Positions 17,499 to 27,206 of a stretch of DNA of 64,000 nt are shown piece by piece; within the stretch, counting starts at the first letter, position 1, and each line of letters opens with the position of its first letter. The translations under genes were made by a program, and so were the position numbers. Under the pieces are notes generated by a model, which had not been told where the DNA came from, did not search any database, and saw only the letters and a list, made by a program, of their open reading frames with translations. Origin of the DNA: Erysipelotrichaceae bacterium (GTDB lineage Bacteria; Bacillota_I; Bacilli_A; Erysipelotrichales; Erysipelotrichaceae); assembly GCA_017515475.1 (NCBI GenBank), contig JAFWFS010000027.1:64829-128828 (forward strand). Reading direction: 5' to 3'.

Positions 17499-18380
17499 AT
17501 GATAAAAGAAGTTTTTTATGGAAAGATACTGCAGAAAAGCATTAGAAATGTGGCTCTCTACATTTCGATTCTGTTTTTATGTGGATGTAGTGGGGGCATT
17601 GAACAGAAAAGCATGAAGAATGATCTTGTTAAAGGTTATGGATTTGAGATGGAAGAAGAATTGATAGAATATATCGGTGAAAACTTTGATAAGAAACAGG
17701 AATACTCGATGGGAAATGGAATTGTGGTTCTGGATCTTGATAAAAAGTCGGATAATGAATTACAGATGTTTCCTATATATTGCGACAACGAATTGGCTTT
17801 TCTTGTTTTATATGGAAACGGAGCGATTTATTTGTCTGATCCAGAATTGCTGAACAGCATAGCAGAGAATGATGAATATCTGATTCTGAAGGCGGAACAG
17901 AATGTTTATTTTGCCTCAAAGGAAAAACTGCTCCTTCTGTGCGGAGAAGAGAAGGAATTGCCGAAAAAAACGATCGATAAGATCGACAAGATAAGAAACG
18001 GAACGATTGAAAAAAATCTGATGGGTATTGAAAAAAGGGCAATCCGTATTATGCCTGAGCAGGAAAATCAACAGTCCATCATTAATGAAGCAAGGTACTA
18101 CAACGACAGGATCATTGTCCGTCTCGTCAGCGATAAAGTCAAAAATAAGATCCGGATGTACGAAGCCTTCTGCCACGGCAGGGTGGAAGAAACGGAATCT
18201 GAGGATTTTACCTACGTTTTCCTGTTTGAACCATTGGATAGTAACAATCTTCAAGTCCTTCTGGATGCCAGCAAAGCCCTGAGCTATGTCCTGGATGCCT
18301 CTTTGGTGGAGAAAACAGAATCTCTTGCAGAAGATATAGATTTGACGACTCCGGTTACGGAAAAAGTCCCATTTGATTAG
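17499..18380 (+). CDS. Lipoprotein paralogue A (possible subtilase-propeptide-like domain)
   Basis: I place the start at the ATG at 17499; an upstream in-frame GTG at 17472 is less convincing and neither has a strong ribosome-binding site. A lipobox (LFLCGC) follows a hydrophobic segment. The body is clearly related to the lipoprotein at 27207: both have MGNGI/VGTGI...LDL, a DNELAFLVLY/NDRLAALAVK strand, NDEYLIL/HDEYLIV, then YYNDRIIVRL/YRNDRIIVSF, a FCGG/FCHG helix end, VFLFEPL/IFVFEPL and a final helix plus strand. The last ~75 residues follow a strand-helix-strand-helix-strand order like inhibitor-I9 subtilase propeptides. An inhibitor or chaperone role for the nearby subtilase is an inference; no family is assigned. 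Confidence 0.65.
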   Translation: MIKEVFYGKILQKSIRNVALYISILFLCGCSGGIEQKSMKNDLVKGYGFEMEEELIEYIGENFDKKQEYSMGNGIVVLDLDKKSDNELQMFPIYCDNELAFLVLYGNGAIYLSDPELLNSIAENDEYLILKAEQNVYFASKEKLLLLCGEEKELPKKTIDKIDKIRNGTIEKNLMGIEKRAIRIMPEQENQQSIINEARYYNDRIIVRLVSDKVKNKIRMYEAFCHGRVEETESEDFTYVFLFEPLDSNNLQVLLDASKALSYVLDASLVEKTESLAEDIDLTTPVTEKVPFD

Positions 18381-18476
18381 TTGAATTATGTATAGATGAA
18401 TTTGAAAAGATGGCATTCAACTGTTTTGAAGTCCGTTTTTCTTGTTTTCAGGGAACTCTCCTTTAATGTCACATAT

Positions 18477-18504
18477 TTGACCCAATCAGAAAACATGATA
18501 TGAT
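18477..18504 (+). promoter_or_regulatory. Promoter of the 18511 small RNA
   Basis: TTGACC (18477-18482) and TATGAT (18499-18504) are 16 bases apart, a good housekeeping-type promoter. The expected transcription start is near 18511, just before the 5' arm of the RNA's closing stem. Confidence 0.65.
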
Positions 18505-18510
18505 TAGAAT

Positions 18511-18631
18511 ATAAACAAATGATTATTAGATAGGGCTTATACCCAATCTACGCTTGAAGACGATTTTATCAAATTTTTTTGGTACGCTTGACGCTTAGAA
18601 CGGTGCATTCCTATCCAATAATCGTTTTTTT
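18511..18631 (+). ncRNA. Unassigned structured small RNA of about 120 nt
   Basis: No protein is encoded here, yet the segment has every mark of a transcription unit. A promoter ends at 18504. The 5' segment at 18520-18534 (core GATTATTAGATAGG) pairs with 18610-18624 (core CCTATCCAATAATC) in a 15-base closing stem with one A-C mismatch and one G-U, and seven T follow at 18625-18631. The enclosed 75 bases contain the eight-base word ACGCTTGA twice (near 18550 and 18584). The arrangement - ends brought together by a long stem that also serves as terminator - resembles housekeeping or riboregulatory RNAs. It does not match the 6S, SRP, RNase P, tmRNA or common riboswitch motifs I know. Confidence 0.55.
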
Positions 18632-19124
18632 ATGTCGAAATTCATTTATTAGAACATATTTGATATGGCTAAAACGTAAAACAAATAAAGTGTTTGTTGG
18701 AGAGGGTTTGACCCGATCTGCAATGGTATATGAAATAATCAAAAGTTATTTTTGATGTGAATCAGTACTTAGATTGGCGCACTCCATTTTACAAACTCTT
18801 TTGTTTTTCTGGAAAGGAGTACGGAATGGAAAAGCCATTGGAGAAGTATACATAGGGGAAACCTCAAAAAAGGATGCCGGACAGATGATTGTGATTCAGT
18901 TTTCGGCACCAGTCTCGTTTTCCTTACGCGTATTGAAGAAAAAGTAAAGTGGGCAAGCAAAGAAAAGCCCTTTTTCAAATCCTGATGCGGTGGAGGAAGA
19001 GGAACTGCTGAAGCATCAGGTGTCCCGAATCTATTGCGATTTGGAACTCGTCTGTTTTCACCACGGAAAACAGACTGGAAAGCCCGAAAGGGTGAGTACC
19101 TCAATGCAAGAAAGGAAAACAATA
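18632..19124 (+). other. Gene-free, hairpin-rich leader of the recombinase
   Basis: These 490 bases contain no convincing gene but a series of inverted repeats: GGGT/ACCC (18704-18714), ACTCC/GGAGT (18781-18820) enclosing its own loop, AATGG/CCATT (18825-18839), a GGGC/GCCC stem followed by TTTTT (18951-18975, attenuator-like), CCTGATGC/GCATCAGG (18981-19020, perfect) and TCTGTTTTC/GAAAACAGA (19051-19074, perfect). The last is followed by the recombinase ribosome-binding site. The series suggests a regulated 5' leader or a large structured RNA; alternatively some repeats could be recombinase-binding sites. Confidence 0.4.
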
Positions 19125-20144
19125 ATGGAAAACAAAGAAAACAGAAAACCAAGAAATCTTAAAAAAATGATTTATCAGGCCGACGGTAGGCTGAAAAGCA
19201 TGTGCCGATTCGGCGAATCAAAGAAAAACGCCAAGATCATAAACAGAAAACAAGAAGATGTCAGAAACGGAAAGAAAGCCCTTTTCCATGAGAGGATCTT
19301 CTCATATCGGACCTACCGGAAGTATCTGGAAATCTGCATCACTTTCCTGAACTGGTGCAGCCGTAGATATCCACAGCTAGACCATTACCGGAAGTGCCGC
19401 AAGTATGTGGGTTGCTTTCTGAGAGACTGCTTTAAAAAAGGGCTGTCGATCAAAACGACAGCCAATTACCGGGTGGCACTGGTAAAGCTTTACGGCTTGT
19501 CTCCAGACGACTACAAGATAGTCAAAATCTATGGTCACAGTGTCAGTATCGATGATTTCCGGAAATACAGATATCTTTCCAGAGACAGCAAGAACTGGTT
19601 CAGGAAAGAGAATTATCTTCTGACTGTTCTAATCGTCTGTACGGGCTTGAGGAGGAATGAGGCCAGAAATCTGAGAGGTGATGCACTGATCCGCAGAAAC
19701 GGCAGCTGGCATCTACATGTCACGGTCGGATCGAAGGGTGGAAGAGAAAGATACACCAGGATCATTGGCACGGAAGAGGAGATCTCGATAATCGTTCAGG
19801 CGATGAAAGTGGCAGAGAAGAAGAGGATTTTCGATTCCATTCCCAAGGATTACTCCTATCATGTGCTGCGGTCGATCTACGCCTGCAGATACATCGATAT
19901 GGTTGCGGCGGATACGAGCATGCTACCGGAGAAGGATAAGTATCGTTTCAAAGGAGAATACAAGGATTTCTGCGTCAGTAGAAAAGGAGTGAAGGAGGTT
20001 TCGGAATCGCTGGGACATAACCGGATCAGCGTCATCAGGCATTATTTCCGCAGAACACTGTTCAAAGGGACACATGGAAAAACGGGAATTGAACTGGTTA
20101 AGGAAGTCTACGAGCTGATGGAAAGAAAAGAAAAGTTCGCCTGA
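19125..20144 (+). CDS. Tyrosine recombinase/integrase
   Basis: I place the start at the ATG at 19125, which follows AAAGGAAAAC; the frame is open to 18990, but upstream residues overlap the leader hairpins. This gives a 339-residue protein with a basic N-terminal arm, a SAM-like core-binding domain (about residues 50-125) and a catalytic domain. The full set of active-site residues is visible: Arg in CTGLRRNEARNL, Lys in GSKGGR, HVLR, GH in SLGHNR, and the nucleophile Tyr in IRHYFR. Codon choice and base composition resemble the neighbours. No phage genes or attachment-site duplication are seen, so it may be a resident recombinase (inversion or dimer resolution) rather than a prophage integrase. 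It lies 110 bases before the subtilase. Confidence 0.85.
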   Translation: MENKENRKPRNLKKMIYQADGRLKSMCRFGESKKNAKIINRKQEDVRNGKKALFHERIFSYRTYRKYLEICITFLNWCSRRYPQLDHYRKCRKYVGCFLRDCFKKGLSIKTTANYRVALVKLYGLSPDDYKIVKIYGHSVSIDDFRKYRYLSRDSKNWFRKENYLLTVLIVCTGLRRNEARNLRGDALIRRNGSWHLHVTVGSKGGRERYTRIIGTEEEISIIVQAMKVAEKKRIFDSIPKDYSYHVLRSIYACRYIDMVAADTSMLPEKDKYRFKGEYKDFCVSRKGVKEVSESLGHNRISVIRHYFRRTLFKGTHGKTGIELVKEVYELMERKEKFA

Positions 20145-20254
20145 CCAGCATACAGAAGTGTCTGATTATTCTCTCTCATATATAGAGCAAGGAACAAAAA
20201 ACTTTAAAATAATGTATATTTATTAGATAATTAATAAAATAGGGGGATAGTATT

Positions 20255-23200
20255 ATGAAAAAAGTCTTCAAGATTATTCTTGTTGGATTTATGCTTACTA
20301 CCGGCATGTTTACGTCGGTGTATGCTGAACCTGACGAGAATGATGAGGATACTGAAGTCTTACCGGCTGAGGAAGCGGAACTTGAGACCGAAGAAGTCGA
20401 TCCAAGTACACTGCGCGTTCATAAGCTGGGCGAAGACGTTTTCGTAGATGCGGACTTAGACTCAAAACAGGAATATGACGATGACGAGGTCGTTCGTGTC
20501 TCGATCGTTCTGGATTCTCCGGCTACACTGGAAGTCTATGATGCGGAAAATGTCGTGGATAACGATGAAGCCATGGCATACCGCGATTCCCTTGCAGATG
20601 AACAGGAAATCGTTACGAAACGCATTGAAAGAAAACTGGGCGATGAGCTGGATGTTGAATGGAATCTGACGCTGGCCGCCAATATCATTTCCGCCAATGT
20701 CGCCTATGGCGATATTGAAACCATTAAGAACGTATATGGTGTCAATGATGTTTTTGTTGAGAATAAGTATGAAATCATGGAAGATGAAGTCAATACTTCC
20801 ATCTCAACCGAATACATGGTCTATGCGTCTGATGCCTGGAGAGAGGGCTATACTGGTGCTGGAAGCAGAATCGCGATCATCGATACCGGTGTCAACCAGG
20901 GCCATATTTCCTTTGACCCTGACGCATTGATCTATGCACTGGAAGGTGATGATACAAAATACGAGGACGCTGTAGCCGACTACAATCTTCTGACACCGGA
21001 AGAAATCGAAAGCGTTCTTGACAGACTGAATCAGAATAATACAGACAATAAGCACAACATCAGTTCTGTTGATTACGTATATAAAAACACAAAGCTTCCT
21101 TTTGCGTTCAACTATATCGACGGCAACAACACGACTGACCATTTCAGCGATAAAGAAGGCAACCATGGTTCTCATGTCGCCGGTATCGCTGCAGCCAACA
21201 GATACGTGAAAATAGACGGAGAATATGTCGATTCTCTGGAAGCGACCCATGCTGTAGGCGTTGCGCCGGATGCACAGATACTGGTAATGAAAGTTTTTGG
21301 CAAAGGCGGAGGCGCATATGATTCCGACTGTATGGCCGCCATCGAAGATGCGATCATTCTGAAGGCCGATTCCGTAAACCTTTCTTTAGGTTCCGGAAAT
21401 CCCGGTTTCTCCTTTGCCGGGGTATATCAGACGATCATGGAAAATCTGGTAAACAGTTCCACCGCTGTCGTATTCTCTGCCGGCAATGCATATCACTGGT
21501 CGGCCTACAGCAATACCCCATATGGTGATCTCTATCTGGATGATATCAGTCTGGCAACAAACGGATCATCCGGATCTTTTGCCAACTCGCTGTCAGTAGC
21601 TTCTGCGACAAATGTAGGCTACACCGGCAAACCGCTGAAGTATGATGGAAACAGCATTTACTATTCTGAACCTGCCGAGTCAGAATTCGGCAACAAGCCA
21701 ATCTCCACGCTGAAAGGCGATCAGGAATTTGTGTTTATTATAGGCAACATAAATGATTCCACTTATGTCTATGGAACGGATGAGGATTTTGCCGAAGTAG
21801 CCGATGTCCTGGAAGGCAAGATCGGCATGTGTTACAGAGGCGGAATCTCATTCTATGAAAAGGCCAATGCCGCAGTAAAGAACGGTGCCATCGCTACAAT
21901 CATCGTCAATAACCAGAAGGGGCTGATCAGCATGGGCCTTAAAGGTCAAGAAGAAGGACAGCAGTATGACTATACCGCTCCGGTTATCATGATTCAGGAA
22001 AATGACGGCGAGATGATCTGGATGTCCGATTACGTGGAAGAACATGTCACTGAAAACGGACTGTATTATCTGACCGGTACGATCACGGTAACCGATGAGC
22101 TGGCATCTGAAGCCCAGACCGATAGAGAAGATGCCGAAATCGACGATTTCTCTTCCTGGGGCGTATCCGGATCTCTGATCCTGAAGCCGGAAATAACCGC
22201 TCCAGGCGGCAATATCTGGTCAGTAGAAGGCATGACGCAGGACGAATATATATCCTACAGTGGTACTTCTATGGCTGCTCCGCATGTCAGCGGCATGGTT
22301 GCCATTCTTTCACAGTATTTTAAAGAGAATGAAAATATAAGCGATCTTATAGCGAATACGGAAGGTCTGACTGCCCGTACTTTGATGAACAGCCTGTTAA
22401 TGTCCACCGCTACCCCTATGTTTGACGAATACGGGCTTTACTACCCTGTTATCAGACAGGGCGCAGGCTTGGGTGACGTGTATGCCGCTACGCAGGCAAA
22501 GACCTACATCATGATGAGTGAAGGTTCCACGCTTCTTTCCAGTACGGCAAAAGACGGCAAGGTCAAAGCCGAGCTCGGACAGGATAAAGACAGGACCGGA
22601 TCATATTCTTATTCTTTCACTATCAACAACTTCTCTGACGAAGATCTGACGTATTCCTTTGATACCGATCTGTTTACACAGGATGCCTATGCATATGCAG
22701 ATGAAGATTACGCATATCAGGAGTATCTGGATATCTGCACGCTGCCTCTGGAAGCGACTGTCAGGTATTATGAGGACGTAAACAGCCACGACGTCGATAT
22801 GGACGGCGATACAGACACCGATGACGTACAGGCTATCCTGGATTATGTTACCGGCGTTAACGACGGCAGCGAGCTGGATCTTGAAGCCGGAGAACTGGAT
22901 AATGTCAGCGGTATTTCTTCCGCCGATGCGCAGCTTCTCCTGCAGTGGATTGATGCCCATGAAAACGATCTGGTTCTGGTGCCTGCAGGTGGTTCTACGG
23001 AAATCACCGTCAGCATCGAACTTGATTCTGATCAGGAACCTATGTACCGCCAGAACGGCGCATATGTCGAAGGCTTTACCTATGTAATTCCGGAAAGCGT
23101 AACGGCTGAAGGCGAGATCCTGGATGTCGAACATTCTATCCCTATTCTGGGCTATTACGGCAACTGGACGGATCCTTCTATGTATGATGCGGTGTCATAT

Positions 23201-26200
23201 GTCGATAATTACTATCCGACAGGGAAAGAGTCATATTTCAATGAGAATAATATTACGAACTTCATGACGATCCAGTATCCAGAGACCTACAAGAAAAACG
23301 CTTTCGTCGGGAACCCGTACATCGCCGAAGAAGAATTCCCTTACGACAAGCTGGCAATCAGCAGCGATACGACGATCACATCTATCACAACTACGCTGAT
23401 CAGAAATGCCGCCAATACTGCAACACTTGTTCTGGATGAAAACGGTTCTTTGATCTACAGCGACAATCTGGATTCCGATGTCGATGGAGCCTTCTTCTAC
23501 GTGAACGGGAATTCATGGGAGGAAACCGCTTCGAAAGTAACCCCTATCAATAAGAAAGCACCGTCTTTCGGCTTGAGCGAAGGTGATAAGTTCCTGATCG
23601 GACAGTTTGCTGTTCCTGAGTATTACGGCTTGTTCGATGATCCGAATACGACAGACGGAAACGTCACTGTCGAGGAGATGGTTGAACTGTTCAACGATGG
23701 CACGATCGGAGAAGGGTCTTATGTCGGCTATACGATGACGGTAGACGATACCGTTCCGGTGATCGAGAAAGTATCATTGAGCGATGACAAGACGGTCCTT
23801 ACGGTAACGGCAAGCGACAATCAGAACATTGCCCTGCTTGGCATCATGGATGCCGGCGGTACGGAATTCGTTGACGGCGTGATTCCTGAAAAGGATACCG
23901 ATACATATGAATTCGAAGTGACCGAAGAGATGCTGAAAGAGAATGCGGTCGTCATCTTTACAGGCGACTACGCCGGAAATGAATCAGCGGTATTTGTTAA
24001 GCTTGGCGATGGTCCGATATATAAGAAAGTAATTACAGAAATCTATCGTTTGACAGATACTCTTGAAGCTGATAATGATTATGTCATTTCCAGTGCCAAA
24101 TCCGGAAGAGCCGCTGTACTAAAGAGCAACGGTCTATCCGTTCAGAGCTATGTATGGACCTCTTCGGACGAGGTTGAAGTTCATGACCATGAAGATGGAA
24201 ATTACATTCTGGCAGATGATTTATTGGATGCTGATATCTGGTCTGCGTACGATGGAATTACCCTTGTAAACAATGAAGATGGGGGCTATTTAGGATGCGG
24301 TGGCACCAATTATGACTGGGGCTATCCGTTTGTAAGCTGGCCAAACGCGAATTACGGAGATCATTTCACTTATGATGCCGATGAAAACGCATTATACAAC
24401 TATCCGAAATATGGCGAAGGATTGTATTATCAGAACGGATATTTCTATTATTACCTTGCCGGTCCGGTATATCTCTTTGTTTCGGATGAAATTATAGAAT
24501 ATGAAACGATTGATGACCCGAATGTGGCTTCTTCTATCGAGATTGAGCCTGAATCGGCAATGCTGATCTTAGGTGCAATCGATGAGATCGATCTATATGC
24601 TCATGTTGGGCCACCATATCTGACTGATGAACAGAAGAAAGTCAAATGGGCTTCTTCTGATGAGTCTGTCGTGGCTGTTGACGAAAACGGCCATGTGACT
24701 ACGGTAGGCGTAGGTACTGCAACAGTTACCGCAACTTCAGTAAGCAATCCGAACATATCTGCATCTTCAGAGATTACGGTCGCGGGTGTTGAACCGATGG
24801 AGGATACCTTTGTATTCGGGCAGGTTGCTTATGGCGATGACGATATAGAATTTGCCCTGATCGATCTGAGCGATTCAAGCACTTATAAAATCGACGGTGA
24901 TGAAGTCTTCTCTGCATTCTATGGCGGAGGACAGGCCGGTGATTATATCTATGGTAACGACATAGACGATGATTTACATAAATACGGAATCAAGATCGAC
25001 GAAGAAACATATGATATTAGAATTGAGTATGTTGAGCATGTCATGACGATCAATCATAACTTTGCATTACTGGATGCCGCCAACATTCCGTATTATGAGG
25101 TGGAGATTCCTGGTGAAGAAGGCGAAGATCCGACAATTGCCGAGATAGACTATGATCTTGTCGCCGTGACTCCTGCCGGATACTTTGCACTGTATGATAT
25201 GGAAAACGGCAATGTTAGATACTTTGATCTCAATGATCTGGGACAGTTTGTCGGTATAGCCTATCTTGGATCATACATCGATGATGAAGATGAAACCGAT
25301 GATGTTCCTGGTGTAACTATATCCGAATACTTGCTATTGTCCAATGATGGCACACTGTATTTATGGGATCTTTACTATGATGCTGAATCAGGTGGATTCG
25401 GTGCTGAGATTGCGGATTTTGGACAGATCGATCTGATTCCTTTCGGGGATAATATCGAAAACTATTCCATGACTTTTGCCGGTAATCTGACGGGTGAGTA
25501 CGCTGTGTTCATTTCTGACAGCGACAACGGACTGATCTGGTATGTCAATATTGATTTCATTCAGCATGGAGTGCCGGGAGACGAAGACTATGACATCGAG
25601 ATTGTACTTACAACTCGTCTTGCTGGTCTTATCGAAGGTGCAACGAATATCTCTACATTATTCAACCTGGGCGCTTACTACGACTGGGAAGAAATAGTAG
25701 ATACTTCCATGTTCAAAGAGATCATGGCCATGAAGGGTTCAGGGCAGATGCATTCTATGGAAGCACAGCTGGCTGATCGTTCTGAAAAAGAAAGCCTGCC
25801 AACGGAAGAACTTCCTGAACCAGTTGCTGAAGTTATTCTTCCTGAAAAGGTTGATGATGGAGAAGCTGAAGAGGTTCTTGATGCTGATCCGGTTGATGGC
25901 ACAGTCAATACTGCTGCTATTCTGGAAAGAAAAGAAAAAGAAGATATCAAACGTATCACTGTTCCTAACAGAAACACCGACGTAACGGATGAAACAGAAG
26001 ACGGTACTGATTATTCTGTTGTAGTTTATACGGAAGATGTCGAGGTCAAGAACGGATGTGTAACACTATCCTATGATACGAAGGTAGCGAAATTCGTCGG
26101 TCCTGAAAAGGGTGTGAATTCCCCTGTGGACTATACGTCCGTCAAGGTCGATGAAGAAAGCGGCGAGATCAGATTCGCCTGTGCGCAGCTTGACAGCGTT

Positions 26201-27127
26201 GCTGCAGGAGATGCGATCGCTGAATTCAGATTCGAAAAAGTCTGTGTCGATTCCGATGTCAAAGAAACGACCATCGAAAGAAACAGAGAACTTGGTCTGA
26301 GCGAAGAAAATGAAGAAACGCTGAAAGGCATCGGCCACGACTGGTATTTCATCGGATGGAACTGGGAAGCGGACGAACTGGCGTATGCCGAATTCAGATG
26401 CAGAAGGGATAGTTCCCATGGAATCAGCAAAAGAGCTGACGTGACCGTTGATAGAACGGAACCGACTGCCGACAGGGCAGGAAAGATCGTCTATACGGCA
26501 AGAACAACTTTCGAAGGAGTCGAATATGTGGATTCCAGGACGGTCGTTCTGCCTGCTACGGGTCACAACGGTCAGGTACATGACTATGAGTTCGTAGGAT
26601 TCGAATGGTCCGAGGACGGAACAAAAGCAACCGCAGTTTTCAAGGATCTGATGACCGGTGAAACGATCAGGATCGACGCACAGCTGTCCAAGACGGAAAC
26701 TCCGGCAACTTATGATGCCGAAGGTAGCATTGTTTATACCGCTACAGTCGAATACAACGGCAAGACCTATACCGATTCCAAGACGGTCGTTCTGGAAAAG
26801 CTCGACAAAGAAGACGACGGAAAGGATGATCCGACAGTCATCGATGATTCAGCGACACCGCAGGCAGGACCGGACAACGGCGGCAAGAAGATGTCGATAC
26901 TGGATGCGATCTTTGTTATCGCAACACTTGGTACCGCTGTCTATCTGGCGTTCAAGAAGAATTATCTTGGACTGATTCTTGCGGCGATTTCAGCGGTTGT
27001 CTTCTTCCTGACGCAGGGATTCGGCAACGGAACGGTATTAGCCGACAAGTGGTCGATCCCGATGGGTGTTCTTCTGGCGATCGCGATCCTTCTGGGACTG
27101 ATGAAAAGAAGAGACGATGAAGAGTAG
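20255..27127 (+). CDS. Giant cell-surface subtilase (S8) with dockerin- and cohesin-like regions
   Basis: This 2290-residue secreted serine protease has a signal peptide (cleavage near SVYAEP) and a propeptide (about residues 75-175). The catalytic domain carries Asp210 (IAIIDTGVN), His304 (NHGSHVAG) and Ser672 (SGTSMAAPH), with an inserted PA-type domain (about 500-600). A dockerin-like calcium-loop segment (DVDMDGDTDTDD, near 846) with a weaker second repeat sits in the C5a-peptidase/lactocepin-like region. A BIG2 domain (about 1425-1510) ending in WASSDESVVAVDENGHVT-type repeats follows, then a long beta-rich stretch, a cohesin-like domain (about 1907-2020), two HDW/HDYEF...GW repeats, and three C-terminal helices ending in KRRDDEE. 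No LPxTG motif is present. The ATG follows AGGGGGATAG. It probably digests host or bacterial proteins at the cell surface. Confidence 0.9.
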   Translation: MKKVFKIILVGFMLTTGMFTSVYAEPDENDEDTEVLPAEEAELETEEVDPSTLRVHKLGEDVFVDADLDSKQEYDDDEVVRVSIVLDSPATLEVYDAENVVDNDEAMAYRDSLADEQEIVTKRIERKLGDELDVEWNLTLAANIISANVAYGDIETIKNVYGVNDVFVENKYEIMEDEVNTSISTEYMVYASDAWREGYTGAGSRIAIIDTGVNQGHISFDPDALIYALEGDDTKYEDAVADYNLLTPEEIESVLDRLNQNNTDNKHNISSVDYVYKNTKLPFAFNYIDGNNTTDHFSDKEGNHGSHVAGIAAANRYVKIDGEYVDSLEATHAVGVAPDAQILVMKVFGKGGGAYDSDCMAAIEDAIILKADSVNLSLGSGNPGFSFAGVYQTIMENLVNSSTAVVFSAGNAYHWSAYSNTPYGDLYLDDISLATNGSSGSFANSLSVASATNVGYTGKPLKYDGNSIYYSEPAESEFGNKPISTLKGDQEFVFIIGNINDSTYVYGTDEDFAEVADVLEGKIGMCYRGGISFYEKANAAVKNGAIATIIVNNQKGLISMGLKGQEEGQQYDYTAPVIMIQENDGEMIWMSDYVEEHVTENGLYYLTGTITVTDELASEAQTDREDAEIDDFSSWGVSGSLILKPEITAPGGNIWSVEGMTQDEYISYSGTSMAAPHVSGMVAILSQYFKENENISDLIANTEGLTARTLMNSLLMSTATPMFDEYGLYYPVIRQGAGLGDVYAATQAKTYIMMSEGSTLLSSTAKDGKVKAELGQDKDRTGSYSYSFTINNFSDEDLTYSFDTDLFTQDAYAYADEDYAYQEYLDICTLPLEATVRYYEDVNSHDVDMDGDTDTDDVQAILDYVTGVNDGSELDLEAGELDNVSGISSADAQLLLQWIDAHENDLVLVPAGGSTEITVSIELDSDQEPMYRQNGAYVEGFTYVIPESVTAEGEILDVEHSIPILGYYGNWTDPSMYDAVSYVDNYYPTGKESYFNENNITNFMTIQYPETYKKNAFVGNPYIAEEEFPYDKLAISSDTTITSITTTLIRNAANTATLVLDENGSLIYSDNLDSDVDGAFFYVNGNSWEETASKVTPINKKAPSFGLSEGDKFLIGQFAVPEYYGLFDDPNTTDGNVTVEEMVELFNDGTIGEGSYVGYTMTVDDTVPVIEKVSLSDDKTVLTVTASDNQNIALLGIMDAGGTEFVDGVIPEKDTDTYEFEVTEEMLKENAVVIFTGDYAGNESAVFVKLGDGPIYKKVITEIYRLTDTLEADNDYVISSAKSGRAAVLKSNGLSVQSYVWTSSDEVEVHDHEDGNYILADDLLDADIWSAYDGITLVNNEDGGYLGCGGTNYDWGYPFVSWPNANYGDHFTYDADENALYNYPKYGEGLYYQNGYFYYYLAGPVYLFVSDEIIEYETIDDPNVASSIEIEPESAMLILGAIDEIDLYAHVGPPYLTDEQKKVKWASSDESVVAVDENGHVTTVGVGTATVTATSVSNPNISASSEITVAGVEPMEDTFVFGQVAYGDDDIEFALIDLSDSSTYKIDGDEVFSAFYGGGQAGDYIYGNDIDDDLHKYGIKIDEETYDIRIEYVEHVMTINHNFALLDAANIPYYEVEIPGEEGEDPTIAEIDYDLVAVTPAGYFALYDMENGNVRYFDLNDLGQFVGIAYLGSYIDDEDETDDVPGVTISEYLLLSNDGTLYLWDLYYDAESGGFGAEIADFGQIDLIPFGDNIENYSMTFAGNLTGEYAVFISDSDNGLIWYVNIDFIQHGVPGDEDYDIEIVLTTRLAGLIEGATNISTLFNLGAYYDWEEIVDTSMFKEIMAMKGSGQMHSMEAQLADRSEKESLPTEELPEPVAEVILPEKVDDGEAEEVLDADPVDGTVNTAAILERKEKEDIKRITVPNRNTDVTDETEDGTDYSVVVYTEDVEVKNGCVTLSYDTKVAKFVGPEKGVNSPVDYTSVKVDEESGEIRFACAQLDSVAAGDAIAEFRFEKVCVDSDVKETTIERNRELGLSEENEETLKGIGHDWYFIGWNWEADELAYAEFRCRRDSSHGISKRADVTVDRTEPTADRAGKIVYTARTTFEGVEYVDSRTVVLPATGHNGQVHDYEFVGFEWSEDGTKATAVFKDLMTGETIRIDAQLSKTETPATYDAEGSIVYTATVEYNGKTYTDSKTVVLEKLDKEDDGKDDPTVIDDSATPQAGPDNGGKKMSILDAIFVIATLGTAVYLAFKKNYLGLILAAISAVVFFLTQGFGNGTVLADKWSIPMGVLLAIAILLGLMKRRDDEE

Positions 27128-27145
27128 ACAATCGTCATAAAAAAG

Positions 27146-27180
27146 AAAACAGGGCTGTAATCGTTTTATGGCCCTGTTTT
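27146..27180 (+). terminator. Rho-independent terminator
   Basis: AAAACAGGGC (27146-27155) pairs perfectly with GCCCTGTTTT (27171-27180) after the subtilase stop. Confidence 0.85.
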
Positions 27181-27206
27181 ATGTTTCTGTGATATGCTTG
27201 TATCAA

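Noticed and set aside
18990..19124. Upstream extension of the recombinase (45 residues)
   Set aside because: It covers two perfect hairpins and lacks a ribosome-binding site; the ATG at 19125 has a good one.
18381..19124. Group II intron or retroelement as source of the hairpins
   Set aside because: No domain V motif, no reverse transcriptase, and the nearby enzyme is a tyrosine recombinase.
18769..19152. A 127-residue minus-strand open frame in the recombinase leader
   Set aside because: No start signal, no family resemblance, low-complexity Phe/Arg/Leu composition; it is produced by the inverted repeats and purine-rich plus strand.
20145..20254. Invertible promoter of the subtilase
   Set aside because: No pair of inverted repeats of useful length flanks the promoter; only a very short CTCT/AGAG repeat is visible.
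19125..27127. Prophage or integrative element carried by the tyrosine recombinase
   Set aside because: No tRNA, excisionase, replication, phage or conjugation genes, and no direct repeats found by eye at the borders.
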